NCBI RefSeq assembly: GCF_004340785.1 | Contig: NZ_SLXS01000001.1 | Location: forward strand, 682,001-746,000 | DNA: 64,000 nucleotides | Origin: Tumebacillus sp. BK434 | GTDB lineage: Bacteria > Bacillota > Bacilli > Tumebacillales > Tumebacillaceae | Direction of reading: 5' to 3' | In this document: positions 23,839 to 33,752 of the stretch, in pieces | How the letters are laid out: each line of letters begins with the position of its first letter | Numbering within the stretch: position 1 is the stretch's first letter | The notes under the pieces: model-generated | What the model saw: only the letters and a program-made list of their open reading frames with translations | Told to the model about the DNA's origin: nothing | Database searches by the model: none | Position numbers and translations under genes: made by a program

Positions 23839-24489
23839 CTACATGGTGGTCAGCTTTTTCATGTCGTTCAGGATCACATCATTGGTGACGCCATCGCTCA
23901 TATTGTAAGAGTTCATCACTTGGTTCTTCGCATCGAGCAGGAAGATGCGGTCGTTGTGGGAGATGTCATGGCTGCTGTGCTTCTCGGCCAGCACGCCGAA
24001 CTGGTCGCGCACCGCCGCCAGCTCTTCCTCCGAGCCGGTCAGGAACGCCCATTCGTTCGGATCTGCCTGGTACTGCTTCATGTATTCGGCGAGCTTGTCC
24101 GGGGTGTCATTTTCCGGGTCGACGGTGATCGAAATGAACTGCACGTCCGCTTTCTTCAGCCCGTTCTCCTCCAGCGACTGCATGATATTCGCCATCCGCG
24201 CATGCGACACCGGGCACACATCCGGGCAGTTGGCGAAGAAGAAGTAGACCAGCTTCGCCTTACCGGTCAGATCTTTTTCGATCGACACCTGCTGGTGATT
24301 CGTGTTGGTTAACGTAAAATCTTTTATTTGCATAATCGGTGCCAGTTCGCCCGAAGACTGCTCGTGATCTTGGTGATTCGCATGCTCGCCATGCTCCGCC
24401 TGTTCCGCACTTTGTCCACCGCAGGCGGTCAGCAAAAGCGACGCTGCCGTCAGCAGGCCCCAAGCGGTGTAACGAAAACGTTTGTTCAT
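23839..24489 (-). CDS. SCO1/SenC-family lipoprotein, copper chaperone or thiol reductase
   Basis: SCO proteins help insert copper into the CuA site of cytochrome oxidase. The 216-residue precursor has a lipoprotein signal with LTAC and the lipid-bearing Cys23, then a His-rich linker (EHGEHANHQDHEQ). The thioredoxin-like domain holds the CPDVCP motif (Cys88 and Cys92) and a conserved His in the later segment around HDISHNDRIFLLD, which together form the copper site. The His-rich linker may hold extra metal. It is monocistronic, with a terminator on each side. No oxidase gene is in the window. Confidence 0.92.
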   Translation of the reverse strand: MNKRFRYTAWGLLTAASLLLTACGGQSAEQAEHGEHANHQDHEQSSGELAPIMQIKDFTLTNTNHQQVSIEKDLTGKAKLVYFFFANCPDVCPVSHARMANIMQSLEENGLKKADVQFISITVDPENDTPDKLAEYMKQYQADPNEWAFLTGSEEELAAVRDQFGVLAEKHSSHDISHNDRIFLLDAKNQVMNSYNMSDGVTNDVILNDMKKLTTM

Positions 24490-24522
24490 TCAGTATCACC
24501 CTTTCTCTGCCCCTCATTATAC

Positions 24523-24556
24523 AAAAAAGCCTCCGCCGAAGTCCCGGCGGAGGCTG
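24523..24556 (-). terminator. Terminator of the M4 protease gene
   Basis: An 11-bp perfect stem (24529-24539 with 24545-24555) followed by TTTTTT on the minus strand. Confidence 0.9.
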
Positions 24557-24583
24557 TGGCAAATCGCAATTTTTTGTAAACAA

Positions 24584-26296
24584 TCACTCGGTGATGCCGA
24601 TCGCATCGAGGCCGCGGATGACCGCCTGCACTTCGAAGCTGTTCTCTCCGTACAGCTCTTTGGCAGAATGGATCGTCGCGATGCGCGCGTCGCGGAAGTT
24701 GGAGTCGGGCGTCAAGTAGTTGGTCAGCGTGTGGTAATAGATCTTGCCGAGCTTCTGCTGGCCGATCTCCTGCGCGATCAGGTAGGCGCCGTGGTTCCAG
24801 ATCGAAGAGTTGACATGCACGCCGCCGCTGTCGAGGCTGAGCGGGAGGTTGTAGAACTGGCTCATGTTTTTCGGGTACATGCCGCTGCCGTCACCGTACG
24901 GCGCGTAATCCGCTTTGACCGGAAAGCGGTTGGGGTTGGACAGCGAGCGCAGCGCATCGCGGCCGATCGCCTTTTGATCGGCGCCCATGATGTCTTCGCC
25001 CATCTCCCAGTCGTCCGAGTCGATCAGCGCGCCGAAGATGTCGGAGTACGACTCATTCAAGGCGCCGGACTGGTTGCGATAGCGCAGGCCCGCCGAGTGC
25101 GTGGTCACGCCGTGCGTCATCTCATGCGCCGCCACGTCAAGGCCGGCCGCCAAGGAGATGAAGTAGGAGCCGTCCCCGTCGCCATAGGTCATCTGAGCAC
25201 CGTCCCAGAAGGCGTTGTTGTATTGCTCGCCGTAATGCACGGTCGAGATGATCGCCATGCCTTTCCCGTCGATCGAGTTGCGGTTGTGCTCATTGAGGTA
25301 GTAGTCATAGACGATCTTCGAGCTGTGGTGCGCATCGACCGCCGCGCGCTCATAGTCGCTGTGGAAGGACGCATTTCGCGAAGTGAACAGCTCGCCCGGC
25401 AAACGAACGGTCGTCGAACGCCATTGGTTCTTGAAATCGTACGTCAGGATGCCGTCCATCCCTTTGATCGAGTAGTCGGCGAGGTAAAACATCGTGCCGC
25501 CCTTGCCCGGATTGTTGTGCGAAACGCTCAGCGTGCGATGTGCCCCGTTCACACCGATGCCGGAAGCGGAGGCCGGTTTCAAGTCGAGCTGTTTGTGCAG
25601 ATCCAGATCCATGATCGAGTTAAACTGATCGATCACCTGCCCCGACTTCGCATCGACATAGACCGACCAGTTGCCCGGGTGCTCACCGAGGAAATGGACG
25701 TTCACTTTGTGGGCGACATACGTCTGGCCTTCAAACGGGTAGACGACCAGCTCAGAGGTCGGGTCTGACTCCAGCAGCTGCGGCGCATCGACCGCCGCGA
25801 CGGCGGACTGGATCGCCTGATCCGCGCTCACAAGCGGCGTGGTGTCGAGGTTGAGCGCATCGACATCCGTGTTGAAGTCGCCGTTGACGGTGCGCACTGC
25901 GCCCGCAGTATCGATGTGCACGATCGTGATCGCATTTTCCACCGGCAGCCCGTTTTTCATCTGCTGCAGGCGGATGTGCGTCATGCCGAGGCTGTCCGTT
26001 TCCGCTTTCAAAGCTTTCAGGTCAGACTTGGGATTCTTCATCTTGAAGAACGCTTTATGTTGATCCAGGAAATCGACAGCCGCTCTCGCATCCTGTCCGC
26101 CTTGATTTGACAGCACGCCGGTGACAAACTCCGGTGCGCCTTTCTTGTTGTAGACCACTTTCAGCGCGCCGCTCGATTTGGCGTTAAATTGCGCCAGCGA
26201 CTCATCTTTTGCCGCCGTTGCGTCCGTGGACGGAACCAGCGATGTTCCCAACAGCAATGCGGTGACCAGAACAGGTGCCAGTACAGCTTTTTTCAC
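24584..26296 (-). CDS. Secreted M4-family metalloprotease (thermolysin-like)
   Basis: A 570-residue secreted zinc protease precursor. Residues 1-29 are a signal peptide ending in ATAA. FTP and PepSY propeptide domains occupy about 30-230 (LEGD-like region, QQMKNGLPVENAITIVH). The catalytic domain has HEMTH at 391-395, with zinc ligands His391 and His395 and catalytic Glu392, and the third ligand Glu415 in GALNESYSD. The C-terminal part has GVHVNSSIWNHGAYL with the active-site His. It degrades extracellular protein, a typical stationary-phase function. Strong terminators lie downstream; the 295-base upstream gap presumably holds its promoter. Confidence 0.96.
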   Translation of the reverse strand: MKKAVLAPVLVTALLLGTSLVPSTDATAAKDESLAQFNAKSSGALKVVYNKKGAPEFVTGVLSNQGGQDARAAVDFLDQHKAFFKMKNPKSDLKALKAETDSLGMTHIRLQQMKNGLPVENAITIVHIDTAGAVRTVNGDFNTDVDALNLDTTPLVSADQAIQSAVAAVDAPQLLESDPTSELVVYPFEGQTYVAHKVNVHFLGEHPGNWSVYVDAKSGQVIDQFNSIMDLDLHKQLDLKPASASGIGVNGAHRTLSVSHNNPGKGGTMFYLADYSIKGMDGILTYDFKNQWRSTTVRLPGELFTSRNASFHSDYERAAVDAHHSSKIVYDYYLNEHNRNSIDGKGMAIISTVHYGEQYNNAFWDGAQMTYGDGDGSYFISLAAGLDVAAHEMTHGVTTHSAGLRYRNQSGALNESYSDIFGALIDSDDWEMGEDIMGADQKAIGRDALRSLSNPNRFPVKADYAPYGDGSGMYPKNMSQFYNLPLSLDSGGVHVNSSIWNHGAYLIAQEIGQQKLGKIYYHTLTNYLTPDSNFRDARIATIHSAKELYGENSFEVQAVIRGLDAIGITE

Positions 26297-26443
26297 AATC
26301 GATCCCCTCTTCTTTCCTGTAAATGAAATTATTATTTTCTAACTATTCTTAATTATATATACCATTTTTATTTCAGTAAAGCGAAGAGCGGTAAAATGTG
26401 ACAAAAGTACCACAAAGGGACTGAACTTGATCAAACGCAAAGC

Positions 26444-26482
26444 AAAAGACTGCGACCTTTGGCAGGAGCGCAGCCTTTTTCT
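26444..26482. terminator. Hairpin terminator downstream of the ABC-F gene
   Basis: AAAAGACTGCG and CGCAGCCTTTT arms (one mismatch) with T-runs on both strands, between the ABC-F stop and the protease promoter region. Confidence 0.65.
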
Positions 26483-26591
26483 TTTCCCGATCGTCTATTT
26501 CCCCATTTCCACGGAAATGAGATAATTCGCACATTTCTACAATACAAAGTGATTTTGCGTCATGTTTTGTCGAGGCGTCATTAGCAAGCGA

Positions 26592-28139
26592 TTACTGCTG
26601 CCAGTGTTCCACATCCCAGACGTGATCGACAAAGCCTTGGTAAAAGTCCGGTTCGTGCGACACGAGCAGCACGGTGCCCGGATAACGCTGCAAAGCTTCT
26701 TGGAGCGCTTCTTTTGCCGCCTGGTCGAGATGGTTGGTCGGCTCGTCGAGCACCAGCAGGTTGCTGTCGGCGAGCATCAGGTGGCAGAGGCGGACTTTCG
26801 TCTGCTCGCCTCCGCTCAGCGATTTCATCGGCTGTTCGATGTGCTCGGTGCGCAGGCCGCAGCGGGCCAAAGCGGAGCGGACTTCCTTTTGCGTCATCTT
26901 CGGATGGGCGCGCCAGACGTCTTCCAGTGCGGTGTGCCCGGCTTTCGATTCGGCTTCCTGCTCAAAGTAGGCCGGGAGCACCCGTTCGCCAAGCTGCACG
27001 GTGCCGCCGAGCGACGGCAATTTACCTAGCAAGGTGCGCAGCGTGGTCGTCTTGCCGATCCCGTTATAGCCGACGAGGGCCACTTTTTCCCCGCGCTTTA
27101 AGCGCAGGTCGACCGGGGGGAACAGCGCCTTGTCATAGCCGACGCACAGTCGCTCGGTGAGCAGCACAGTCGTGACCGGCTCCACGCTGACTCCAAAAGC
27201 AAAGCGCGGGCGCGGCACCGGGGTCGGCTTGTCGATGCGCTCGATCTTTTGCAGACGCTTCTCCCGGCTCTTAGCCTGCTTGGCGGTCGAAGTGCGGGCT
27301 TTGTTTTTCTGTATATAGGTCTCCAGCTTTTGAATCTCTTGCTGCTGCCGGACGTAGGCGTGATAGATCTGCTGTTTGCGGAGCTCAAACGCGTCAACAT
27401 ATTGCCGATAACTGCCCGTGAAACGGGTCAGCGTCTGATGCTCCAAGTGGTAGACGACGTTGACGACTTGGCTCAAAAATTCCTGGTCGTGGGAGATCAG
27501 CACAAACGCGTGCGGGTAGCTTTGCAGGTGCCCGGTCAGCCAGTCGATGTGCGCCGTGTCCAAATAGTTGGTCGGCTCGTCGAGCAGGAGCACATCCGGC
27601 TTTTGCAGCAGCAGTTTGGCGAGCAGGAGCTTGGTGCGCTGCCCGCCGCTGAGGGCGCTGACGTCGGTGTCGAGGCCGAGTTCGGTCAAGCCGAGCCCGG
27701 CGGCGACTTCTTCGACTTTCGCATCGACGGCGTAAAAATCGTTTTCTTCCAGAAACTCCTGCAGCTGCCCAAAGCGTCTGATCGCCGCATCGAGCGCCGC
27801 ACCCTCTGCCGTCGCCATCCGCTCGGCCGCCTGCAGCATGTCGTGCTCCGCCGTGTAGAGAACGGCGAACGCGCCGCGCAGGAAATCGCGCATCGTTACA
27901 CCCGGCTGCAAGTCGACATGCTGTTCTAAAAAGCCGCGCTGCACCTGCGGCAGCCAGTCGATGCGTCCGGCATCGGGGATCGTGTGGCCGATCATAATTT
28001 TCAGCAGGGTCGATTTGCCGGCCCCGTTCGGCCCGACCAGGCCGACATGTTCACCAGACAACAGGCGGAACTGCACGTCGCGCAGCACCGTTTTATCGCC
28101 AAACCCGTGGGTCAATCCTTCTACTGTCACAATGCTCAT
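26592..28139 (-). CDS. ABC-F family ATPase (ribosome-associated)
   Basis: The ATG at 28139 has GAAGGAGTG upstream and gives 515 residues. It has two ATPase domains without membrane segments: Walker A GPNGAGKST at 36-44, signature LSGGQ at 163-167, LLLDEPTNYLD at 185-194, then a linker of about 70 charged residues (240-310, KLETYIQKNKARTSTAKQAK), and a second Walker A GYNGIGKTT at 357-365 with LSGGEQ and VLDEPTNHLD. ABC-F proteins act on the ribosome, either as translation factors or in protection from antibiotics. The leader peptide and terminator upstream are the layout known for antibiotic-induced ABC-F genes, but resistance cannot be read from the protein alone. Confidence 0.92.
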   Translation of the reverse strand: MSIVTVEGLTHGFGDKTVLRDVQFRLLSGEHVGLVGPNGAGKSTLLKIMIGHTIPDAGRIDWLPQVQRGFLEQHVDLQPGVTMRDFLRGAFAVLYTAEHDMLQAAERMATAEGAALDAAIRRFGQLQEFLEENDFYAVDAKVEEVAAGLGLTELGLDTDVSALSGGQRTKLLLAKLLLQKPDVLLLDEPTNYLDTAHIDWLTGHLQSYPHAFVLISHDQEFLSQVVNVVYHLEHQTLTRFTGSYRQYVDAFELRKQQIYHAYVRQQQEIQKLETYIQKNKARTSTAKQAKSREKRLQKIERIDKPTPVPRPRFAFGVSVEPVTTVLLTERLCVGYDKALFPPVDLRLKRGEKVALVGYNGIGKTTTLRTLLGKLPSLGGTVQLGERVLPAYFEQEAESKAGHTALEDVWRAHPKMTQKEVRSALARCGLRTEHIEQPMKSLSGGEQTKVRLCHLMLADSNLLVLDEPTNHLDQAAKEALQEALQRYPGTVLLVSHEPDFYQGFVDHVWDVEHWQQ

Positions 28140-28207
28140 CGTAAAAACACTCCTTCGCTTGGTCGTTCTCTGTTCCGATGCCAAGCGCAAGAACAGCCCA
28201 AAAGACA

Positions 28208-28244
28208 ACAAAAAACGGGTAGAGCAAAACACGCTCTACCCGTG
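28208..28244 (-). terminator. Leader terminator (attenuator) of the ABC-F gene
   Basis: A perfect 11-bp stem (28215-28225 with 28233-28243), loop of 7, followed by a T-run on the minus strand. It lies between the leader peptide and the ABC-F start codon, so transcription must pass it. Confidence 0.85.
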
Positions 28245-28344
28245 GATCAGGCTGTCTGTCAAAGGCCTGCACAAAGGGTCCGTGCTCTGTCTCGCTGTTC
28301 TTGCAACATGGCAGATGGCTAAAAATGGGCAGACTTCTCCCGTC

Positions 28345-28383
28345 TTATGCCAATACCTGTTGAAAAACAACGGACATAAACAT
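28345..28383 (-). CDS. Leader peptide upstream of the ABC-F gene (12 aa)
   Basis: An ATG at 28383 follows AAGGAGTGAAGGG and opens a 12-codon frame, MFMSVVFQQVLA, ending in TAA. The reading frame is too short for automatic calls. Its strong ribosome site and position between a TATAAT element (near 28411-28416) and a terminator fit a regulatory leader peptide on which an inhibited ribosome stalls. The peptide itself probably has no other function. Confidence 0.6.
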   Translation of the reverse strand: MFMSVVFQQVLA

Positions 28384-28455
28384 TAGATTCCCTTCACTCC
28401 TTTGCCGATAATTATAGATAATTTACCACCATTTTACACCGTTTGCAAGCCTCTC

Positions 28456-28468
28456 TTTGTCGAAAAAT
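28456..28468 (+). promoter_or_regulatory. Candidate Spo0A box
   Basis: TTTGTCGAAAAAT is a close match to the Spo0A box TTTGTCGAAAA. It lies between the ABC-F leader and the 72-residue plus-strand gene. Confidence 0.4.
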
Positions 28469-28532
28469 GCGCATAGGTCAAGCGGCACACGGCGTAGTGT
28501 AAGAACATCACAGTGTCAGGGGGTCTGCAAAC

Positions 28533-28751
28533 ATGTCACTCGTGCTGATGGAAGACCTGCGCAAGCCCATGCCCAAGCGGCGTTTTGCATTCGTTCATTC
28601 GGTGCGCATCTTCCGCCCTGTCGTCAAAGCGGCCCGCTTCGCCTTTCGCGGCAGCCGTTTCCTGCTCCGCCGGGCGATCGGGGTGATCAAAGGCGACACC
28701 GCCACACCGCTCCATGAAGAGATCCAGGTGGTGACAAGACAAGAGCATTAA
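28533..28751 (+). CDS. Hypothetical basic 72-residue protein
   Basis: I do not recognise this protein. The ATG at 28533 follows CAGGGGGT. The sequence (MSLVLMEDLRKPMPKRRFAF...) is strongly basic in its middle, RIFRPVVKAARFAFRGSRFLLRRA, which could form an amphipathic helix at a membrane or on nucleic acid, then an acidic-neutral tail. A terminator hairpin follows 11 bases later. A Spo0A-like box lies about 65 bases upstream, raising the possibility of a sporulation-phase gene. Confidence 0.6.
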   Translation: MSLVLMEDLRKPMPKRRFAFVHSVRIFRPVVKAARFAFRGSRFLLRRAIGVIKGDTATPLHEEIQVVTRQEH

Positions 28752-28761
28752 GACAGACAAA

Positions 28762-28793
28762 AGCCCCATGGCAACCGCCATGGGGCTTTCAGA
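28762..28793. terminator. Bidirectional terminator
   Basis: AAAGCCCCATGGC and GCCATGGGGCTTT arms form a perfect 13-bp stem, with TTTTG on the minus strand. It serves the 72-residue gene and possibly dnaD. Confidence 0.75.
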
Positions 28794-28904
28794 TGCTGAA
28801 ATTAAAAAGTCACTCGAAGAAAAAATCATAATTGATCATGACAGCACATCGATTTTCTAACGATAGGTCGATTGAAACTACAAGTATTCTGCAGATCGGA
28901 AAAT

Positions 28905-29705
28905 TTAGCCGTTGCCGCCGCCGTAGACTTTGTAAAACATATCGTATTTGTTGCCGGCGTCTTCATCCGCAGTGACAGCCGGCTTGGCGGCGTTGCCGTT
29001 TTTGCTGCCGTTTTTGCTGCCGTTCTTGTTGTTCTGGCCGCGGGTCGGGATGCGGTTACGGAACTGCTCGCGGTGCACGGTCAGGTCTTGCAGGGAACGG
29101 ATGTTGTTCTTCCCCCACTCGAACAGGATGCGGTCGATGTAGCGGAAGTTGAACTTTCCGGCCAGCACCGCCTCTTTCAAAGCCTCGCGGATCAGCTCTT
29201 CGCGGTAATGATCCTGGTCGATCCAGCAGGAAATGCGCTCGTACTCGATCGGCGAGATCGGCCGGCCGAACTCCTGCTCGAACAAGGCGAACAGATTCTG
29301 CTGCTGCTCCCGCGTTTCCAGCAGCTCGTAGCTCGACAGCGGCTTCGCAGCCGGCGGCTGCAAAGGCTTCGGCTCCAGCAGCTTGGCCAGTTTGGCGTAC
29401 AAGGGGCGCAGGCTCAGCGAGTCATGCCCGATCCCGTGCTCGTCGATGTCGATCAACCCCCGCTGCACCAGCTGCTGCACCATCCCGGCCAGCACGTCCG
29501 GGTGCAGAGTCATCCGCTCGCTCAGCTCGCGCGGTGTGGGAAACTCGATCCCTTCCTGGCGAAACTGCATCACATGCAAGACCAGCATCATCTCTTCATC
29601 AGATAAGCCTAATCGTTTATATTCACGCAATAAAATCCCCGGAATGGCGACAAATCCGGATGACATGAGAACGGTGAATGCACTGTCCTGTGTCTGTCTC
29701 TGCAT
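28905..29705 (-). CDS. dnaD: Primosome protein DnaD
   Basis: DnaD helps load the replicative helicase at the origin and at restart sites. The 266-residue protein has the N-terminal winged helix (about 20-100, with PTPRELSERMTLHPDVLAGMVQQL) and the DnaD/DnaB2 C-terminal domain (about 135-215), whose hallmark FGRPISPIEYERISCWIDQD and KFNFRYIDRILFEWGKNNI are present. The tail has a short Asn/Gly/Ser-Lys repeat (NGSKNGSKNG). Gene order asnS-dnaD is the same as in B. subtilis. The gap of 122 bases to asnS contains a terminator, so dnaD may have its own promoter. Confidence 0.95.
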   Translation of the reverse strand: MQRQTQDSAFTVLMSSGFVAIPGILLREYKRLGLSDEEMMLVLHVMQFRQEGIEFPTPRELSERMTLHPDVLAGMVQQLVQRGLIDIDEHGIGHDSLSLRPLYAKLAKLLEPKPLQPPAAKPLSSYELLETREQQQNLFALFEQEFGRPISPIEYERISCWIDQDHYREELIREALKEAVLAGKFNFRYIDRILFEWGKNNIRSLQDLTVHREQFRNRIPTRGQNNKNGSKNGSKNGNAAKPAVTADEDAGNKYDMFYKVYGGGNG

Positions 29706-29784
29706 CCGTTTCTCTCCCCCTCTTCTCTAGTAGCGAAACTAAGTATATCACAAGTTCTATGCGAACAGAGGTACGTAAATGCAA

Positions 29785-29814
29785 AAAAGGACAAGCAGAT
29801 TCTGCTTGTCCTTT
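29785..29814 (-). terminator. Terminator of asnS
   Basis: AAGGACAAGCAG and CTGCTTGTCCTT perfect arms with a 3-base loop, followed by TTTTGC on the minus strand. Confidence 0.85.
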
Positions 29815-29827
29815 CCTGCTCCGCAAC

Positions 29828-31126
<1,299 letters not shown>

Positions 31127-31234
31127 TTGCTATCCCTCCAACTGTTACAAGAACAGAGAATCAACAAAAACAACAATGTATGTAGTTAGAGAACATTATA
31201 GTCCACTTCGCACAAAAAAACCAGTTGTAAAAAG

Positions 31235-31248
31235 CGAACGTACATTCC
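31235..31248. promoter_or_regulatory. Candidate LexA box upstream of the gene at 31308
   Basis: CGAACGTACATTCC matches CGAACRNRYGTTYC at 13 of 14 positions, the same quality as the lexA site. It is upstream of a TAAAAT element and of the ORF at 31308. Confidence 0.5.
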
Positions 31249-31307
31249 CTTTTTGTTTGAAATATGGTAAAATAAAGCGTAGGCAATCGTGCAAAGGAGT
31301 GTGGCTC

Positions 31308-31961
31308 ATGGTAGATCAAGTGAAAGCGAAGATCTCGATGACGACGTTTTTGGATTTTACCCTGCTTCCCGACGGGCAGAAGGTCCGCAAGGTGAAGGAG
31401 ATCAAGAGCAAGCCCTACAGCTGGCCCGGCGATTACTGGGGTCCGCTGCGCGGCCGGTTGAAAAAGACCTTGCGTGAAGGCGCAGACCTCACCTCCCTCT
31501 CCGAACTCCTAAACGCTGTCGACGAGAAGAAGCAGGCGAACTACCGCCATGCGATCAACGGGATCTGCAAGTTCGCCAAGAAGCACAAGCTGCAATATTT
31601 TGATGCGCACAGCGGCGTGCACGTGCAGGACGATTTTGCCATCCGCGTCAATCCGGAGCTCGGCTTGATCATCGACGGCGTCCCCCACCTGATCAAACTG
31701 TATTTCAAAGAGGCGACCACGTCTGCCGAGATCCAGCTCAACAAATCCCGCGCTTCGACCATCGGCCATCTGATGGAGAAGGCCCTGCTGCCCGATTGCA
31801 GCGACCAGTTCACCAAGATGTCGATCCTGAACGTGGCCAAAGGCACCCTGTCCACTCCGACCGTCAGGAACCCGTTGGATCAGGACATCGCGCTGGAAGC
31901 GTCCATCGCGCATTTTATGCGAATCTGGAACCGCTTGGAGCGCGAGGAGGCACACTCGTGA
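31308..31961 (+). CDS. Hypothetical 217-residue protein, possible SOS gene
   Basis: I do not recognise the family. The ATG at 31308 follows AAAGGAG by 9 bases. The protein is soluble and slightly basic: MVDQVKAKISMTTFLDFTLLP, then PYSWPGDYWGPLRGRLKKTL, a helical stretch SELLNAVDEKKQANYRHAIN, VNPELGLIIDGVPHLIKLYF and ATTSAEIQLNKSRASTIGHLME. The middle might be an alpha-beta nucleic acid or nuclease-like fold, but no catalytic motif is certain. It overlaps the acetyltransferase gene by GTGA. A LexA-box-like sequence lies 60 bases upstream. Confidence 0.75.
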   Translation: MVDQVKAKISMTTFLDFTLLPDGQKVRKVKEIKSKPYSWPGDYWGPLRGRLKKTLREGADLTSLSELLNAVDEKKQANYRHAINGICKFAKKHKLQYFDAHSGVHVQDDFAIRVNPELGLIIDGVPHLIKLYFKEATTSAEIQLNKSRASTIGHLMEKALLPDCSDQFTKMSILNVAKGTLSTPTVRNPLDQDIALEASIAHFMRIWNRLEREEAHS

Positions 31962-32491
31962 TCTCCTTTCGCCCGCTTCTGGAATCCGACCTGCCCCTGC
32001 TCCAGAGCTGGCTGAACCTGCCGCATGTCAAAGCGGCGTTCAGCGGTCCGCAGGGCATGACGATGGAAGAAGTCCGCCAGAAATACATGCCCCGCATCGC
32101 GGGGCACGAACCGACGCGTCCGTTTCTGTTCTTGCAGGGCGGCGTGCCGGTCGGATACATACAGACCTATCTGTGGCGGGACCATCCTGCCTACAGCTCT
32201 GCGCTGCAGTTGACTGCCGAGTCGGCCAGCCTCGATCTGTTTATCGGCGAGGAGTCCGCGCAAGGCCATGGACTCGGCCCGCAGGTGCTGCAGGCGTTTC
32301 TGACCGAGGTGATCTTTGCCGATCCCGCGGTGCAGAGCTGCGTGATCACCCCGCTCGCCAGCAATGCCCGCGCCTGCCGCGCGTATGAAAAGGCCGGCTT
32401 TGTGCACAAGCGCACGCTTGTGCATCCAGACGAGCCTGAACCCGTGCAGCTCATGGAGCTGTTGCGACCAGACGCCAAGCTCCGAGCTTGA
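31958..32491 (+). CDS. GNAT acetyltransferase, AAC(6')-like
   Basis: The GTG at 31958 has GAGGAGG upstream and overlaps the preceding stop codon, giving 177 residues. The sequence layout resembles aminoglycoside 6'-N-acetyltransferases: LLQSWLNLPHVKAAF, EVRQKYMPRIAGHEPTRPFL, VPVGYIQTY, SLDLFIGEESAQGHGLGPQVL (acetyl-CoA pocket) and NARACRAYEKAGFVHKRTL at the C-terminus. Related chromosomal proteins also acetylate siderophores or other amines, so resistance is only a possibility. It is translationally coupled to the hypothetical gene at 31308. Confidence 0.82.
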   Translation: MISFRPLLESDLPLLQSWLNLPHVKAAFSGPQGMTMEEVRQKYMPRIAGHEPTRPFLFLQGGVPVGYIQTYLWRDHPAYSSALQLTAESASLDLFIGEESAQGHGLGPQVLQAFLTEVIFADPAVQSCVITPLASNARACRAYEKAGFVHKRTLVHPDEPEPVQLMELLRPDAKLRA

Positions 32492-32537
32492 CTGCCAGCC
32501 TCTGTCACCGCCTCCATCACCCGTGCCACCCACTTCG

Positions 32538-33752
32538 TCAGAATTCTGCTTTCGCCTGCAACCCCGTGACCAGGACATTGGTGTCGCGGGCGATCATCAG
32601 CTCTTCGTTGGTCGGAATGACACAGACGCTGACTTTCGAGGCCGGAGTGGAGATCAGTCGCTCCCCTTGACCTTTTTCGTTGACTTCGTTGTCGAGCTCG
32701 ACGCCGAGGTAGGTCAGCTTCGCACAGATCAGCGAGCGCAGCAGCGGCGAATTTTCCCCGACGCCGGCGGTGAACAAGATCACGTCGACGCCGTTCATCG
32801 CCGCCGCGTATGCCCCGATGTATTTGCGGATGCGGTACTCATACATCGCAAACGCCAGCGCCGCCCGCGCGCTGCCCTTCGCCCGCGCCTCCGCCACTGC
32901 GCGCATATCCCCCGACAAGCCCGACACGCCAAACAGGCCGCTGTGCTTGTTCAGCATCGAGGTCAGCTCATCGAAGCTCAGCCCCTCCTTTTCCATCACG
33001 AACTCATGCAGGCTGGGATCGATGTCCCCGCTTCGCGTGCCCATCATCACACCTTCCAGCGGCGTCATCCCCATGCTCGTGTCGATCGAACGTCCCCGCT
33101 CGATCGCAGCCAGACTCGCCCCGTTGCCGATGTGGCAGGAGATCACGTTCAGCGCCGACAGATCGCGTCCGACCAGCGCCGGCACCCGCGAGCTGACATA
33201 GCGGTGCGACGTGCCGTGGAAGCCGTAGCGGCGCACCTTGTGCCGCTGGTACAGCACATACGGCACCGGATACAGATAGTGCTCCTGCGGCATCGTCTGG
33301 TGAAACGCCGTGTCGAACACCGCCACCTGCGGCACGCCCGGCAGCACGTCCTCCATCGCCTCAATCCCCAGCAGGTTGGCCGGATTGTGCAGCGGAGCGA
33401 GCTCGATCGTGTCGGCGATCGCCCGCTTCACATCGGCGGTGATCAGGATCGACGACGAGAATGACTCCCCGCCGTGCACGACGCGGTGCCCGACCGCTGC
33501 GATCTCCTCTGCCGAATCCAGCACGCCGACCTCTTGGTCGGTCAAGGTCACCAGCACTTGGCGCAGCGCCTCGCGATGGTCGAGGATCGGCGAGGTCGCG
33601 CTGCCTTCCCTGTCGTCCGTCTTGTAAGCGTGTACCCCTTCCTCGCTCCCGATCCTCTCCACCGATCCTTTGATCAGCACGTCTTCCTCCGGCATCGCAA
33701 ACAGCTGGTATTTCAGAGACGAACTCCCGCAGTTCAGCACGAGCACATTCAT
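32538..33752 (-). CDS. ackA: Acetate kinase
   Basis: AckA interconverts acetate plus ATP and acetyl-phosphate plus ADP. The 404-residue protein has normal length and the ASKHA signatures: NCGSSSLKYQL at about residues 6-16, the substrate-binding VFDTAFHQTMP, FHGTSHRYVS and CHIGNGASLAAI. The C-terminal TAGVGENS is the adenosine-binding loop. It overlaps the upstream 3-hydroxyacyl-CoA dehydrogenase gene by 4 bases; no phosphotransacetylase gene is in the window. A butyrate kinase is less likely because the motifs fit AckA better. Confidence 0.95.
   Translation of the reverse strand: MNVLVLNCGSSSLKYQLFAMPEEDVLIKGSVERIGSEEGVHAYKTDDREGSATSPILDHREALRQVLVTLTDQEVGVLDSAEEIAAVGHRVVHGGESFSSSILITADVKRAIADTIELAPLHNPANLLGIEAMEDVLPGVPQVAVFDTAFHQTMPQEHYLYPVPYVLYQRHKVRRYGFHGTSHRYVSSRVPALVGRDLSALNVISCHIGNGASLAAIERGRSIDTSMGMTPLEGVMMGTRSGDIDPSLHEFVMEKEGLSFDELTSMLNKHSGLFGVSGLSGDMRAVAEARAKGSARAALAFAMYEYRIRKYIGAYAAAMNGVDVILFTAGVGENSPLLRSLICAKLTYLGVELDNEVNEKGQGERLISTPASKVSVCVIPTNEELMIARDTNVLVTGLQAKAEF

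Noticed and set aside
28536-28829. A 97-codon minus-strand frame opposite the 72-residue gene
   Set aside because: It crosses the terminator hairpin and has no ribosome site; the plus-strand frame has better start and termination signals.
29762-29775. LexA-box-like CGAACAGAGGTACG near dnaD
   Set aside because: Three mismatches to the SOS consensus, including core positions.
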